Positions 5,882-6,018 of a stretch of 6,018 nucleotides of DNA are shown here, one piece after another (positions within the stretch are counted from its first letter, which is position 1; each line of letters starts with the position of its first letter). The position numbers and the translations under genes are program-made. A model generated the notes under the pieces. That model had not been told where the DNA came from, did not search any database, and saw only the letters and a list, made by a program, of their open reading frames with translations. Origin of the DNA: Candidatus Methanovirga basalitermitum (lineage in GTDB: Archaea > Methanobacteriota > Methanobacteria > Methanobacteriales > Methanobacteriaceae); NCBI GenBank assembly GCA_031284445.1, contig JAISZW010000038.1, positions 1 to 6,018 on the forward strand, read 5' to 3'.

Positions 5882-6018
5882 GGACTAATTAAGCCAAGGA
5901 CATCAGAAAATAAAGCCTATTTAATGATATTTTATGGAACATGATATATTTAAATATTACAAAGACATATAAAGAGCCATGAAAAATCTAAAGAAGCATT
6001 ACTTAAGAACACAGTACA
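5882..6018 (-). promoter_or_regulatory. Leader/promoter region of the cluster
   Basis: ATATTTAAATAT (5946-5957) is a 12-bp palindrome that would serve as an archaeal TATA box on the minus strand, placing a transcript start near 5923 and a leader of about 60 bases before the small ORF. A second candidate is CTTTATATG at about 5973-5965. Neither has a clear BRE element, so the choice is uncertain. A 17-codon ATG ORF (5942-5889) and an unfinished plus-strand ORF at 5980 are judged too weak to call as genes. Confidence 0.35.

Noticed and set aside
5889..5942. 17-codon minus-strand ORF (MFHKISLNRLYF...) upstream of the small peptide
   Set aside because: It is very short, has no ribosome site, and sits where the promoter and leader are expected.
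5980..6018. Plus-strand ATG ORF MKNLKKHYLRTQY open at the window edge
   Set aside because: Only 13 codons are visible, without a good ribosome site or promoter; it could be the start of a divergent gene but cannot be supported from this window.

Overview
The window is very AT-rich, and its genes look like those of a methanogenic archaeon of the Methanobacteriales (Methanobrevibacter- or Methanosphaera-like). The pointers are Shine-Dalgarno sequences resembling GGAGGTGAT, TATA-like boxes, and a large secreted Asn/Gly-rich beta-helix 'adhesin-like' protein of the kind common in that order. The assignment is an inference from gene content; no marker gene is present.

Every convincing gene lies on the minus strand, so it is read from high to low coordinates. 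In that order: (1) a leader region (about 5861-6018) with TATA-like sequences and a GA-rich tract; (2) a candidate 34-residue peptide (5756-5860) whose TGA overlaps the ATG of the next gene in an ATGA arrangement; (3) a 450-residue radical SAM protein with an N-terminal PqqD-like domain and a C-terminal SPASM domain (4407-5759); (4) a 96-bp gap; (5) an ABC ATPase (3561-4298) and (6) a six-helix ABC-2 type permease (2801-3550), 10 bp apart; (7) starting 19 bp after the permease stop, a signal-peptide-bearing beta-helix surface protein, now split into two ORFs (1714-2781 and 434-1699) by what looks like a single missing base near 1726; (8) a gene-poor tail (1-433) with T-rich tracts on the transcribed strand and a possible decayed transposase-like remnant on the plus strand.

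Taken together, the first genes have the shape of a RiPP (ribosomally made, post-translationally modified peptide) cassette: small peptide, PqqD-radical SAM-SPASM maturase, ABC exporter or immunity pair. The order resembles the known yyd-type epipeptide arrangement (peptide, radical SAM, ATPase, permease), but no relatedness is shown. Unusually, a beta-helix surface protein is packed directly behind the transporter. The peptide has no Cys, so a sactipeptide or Cys-thioether product is excluded if it is the substrate. Whether the short ORF is translated is the weakest link and the most interesting question here.
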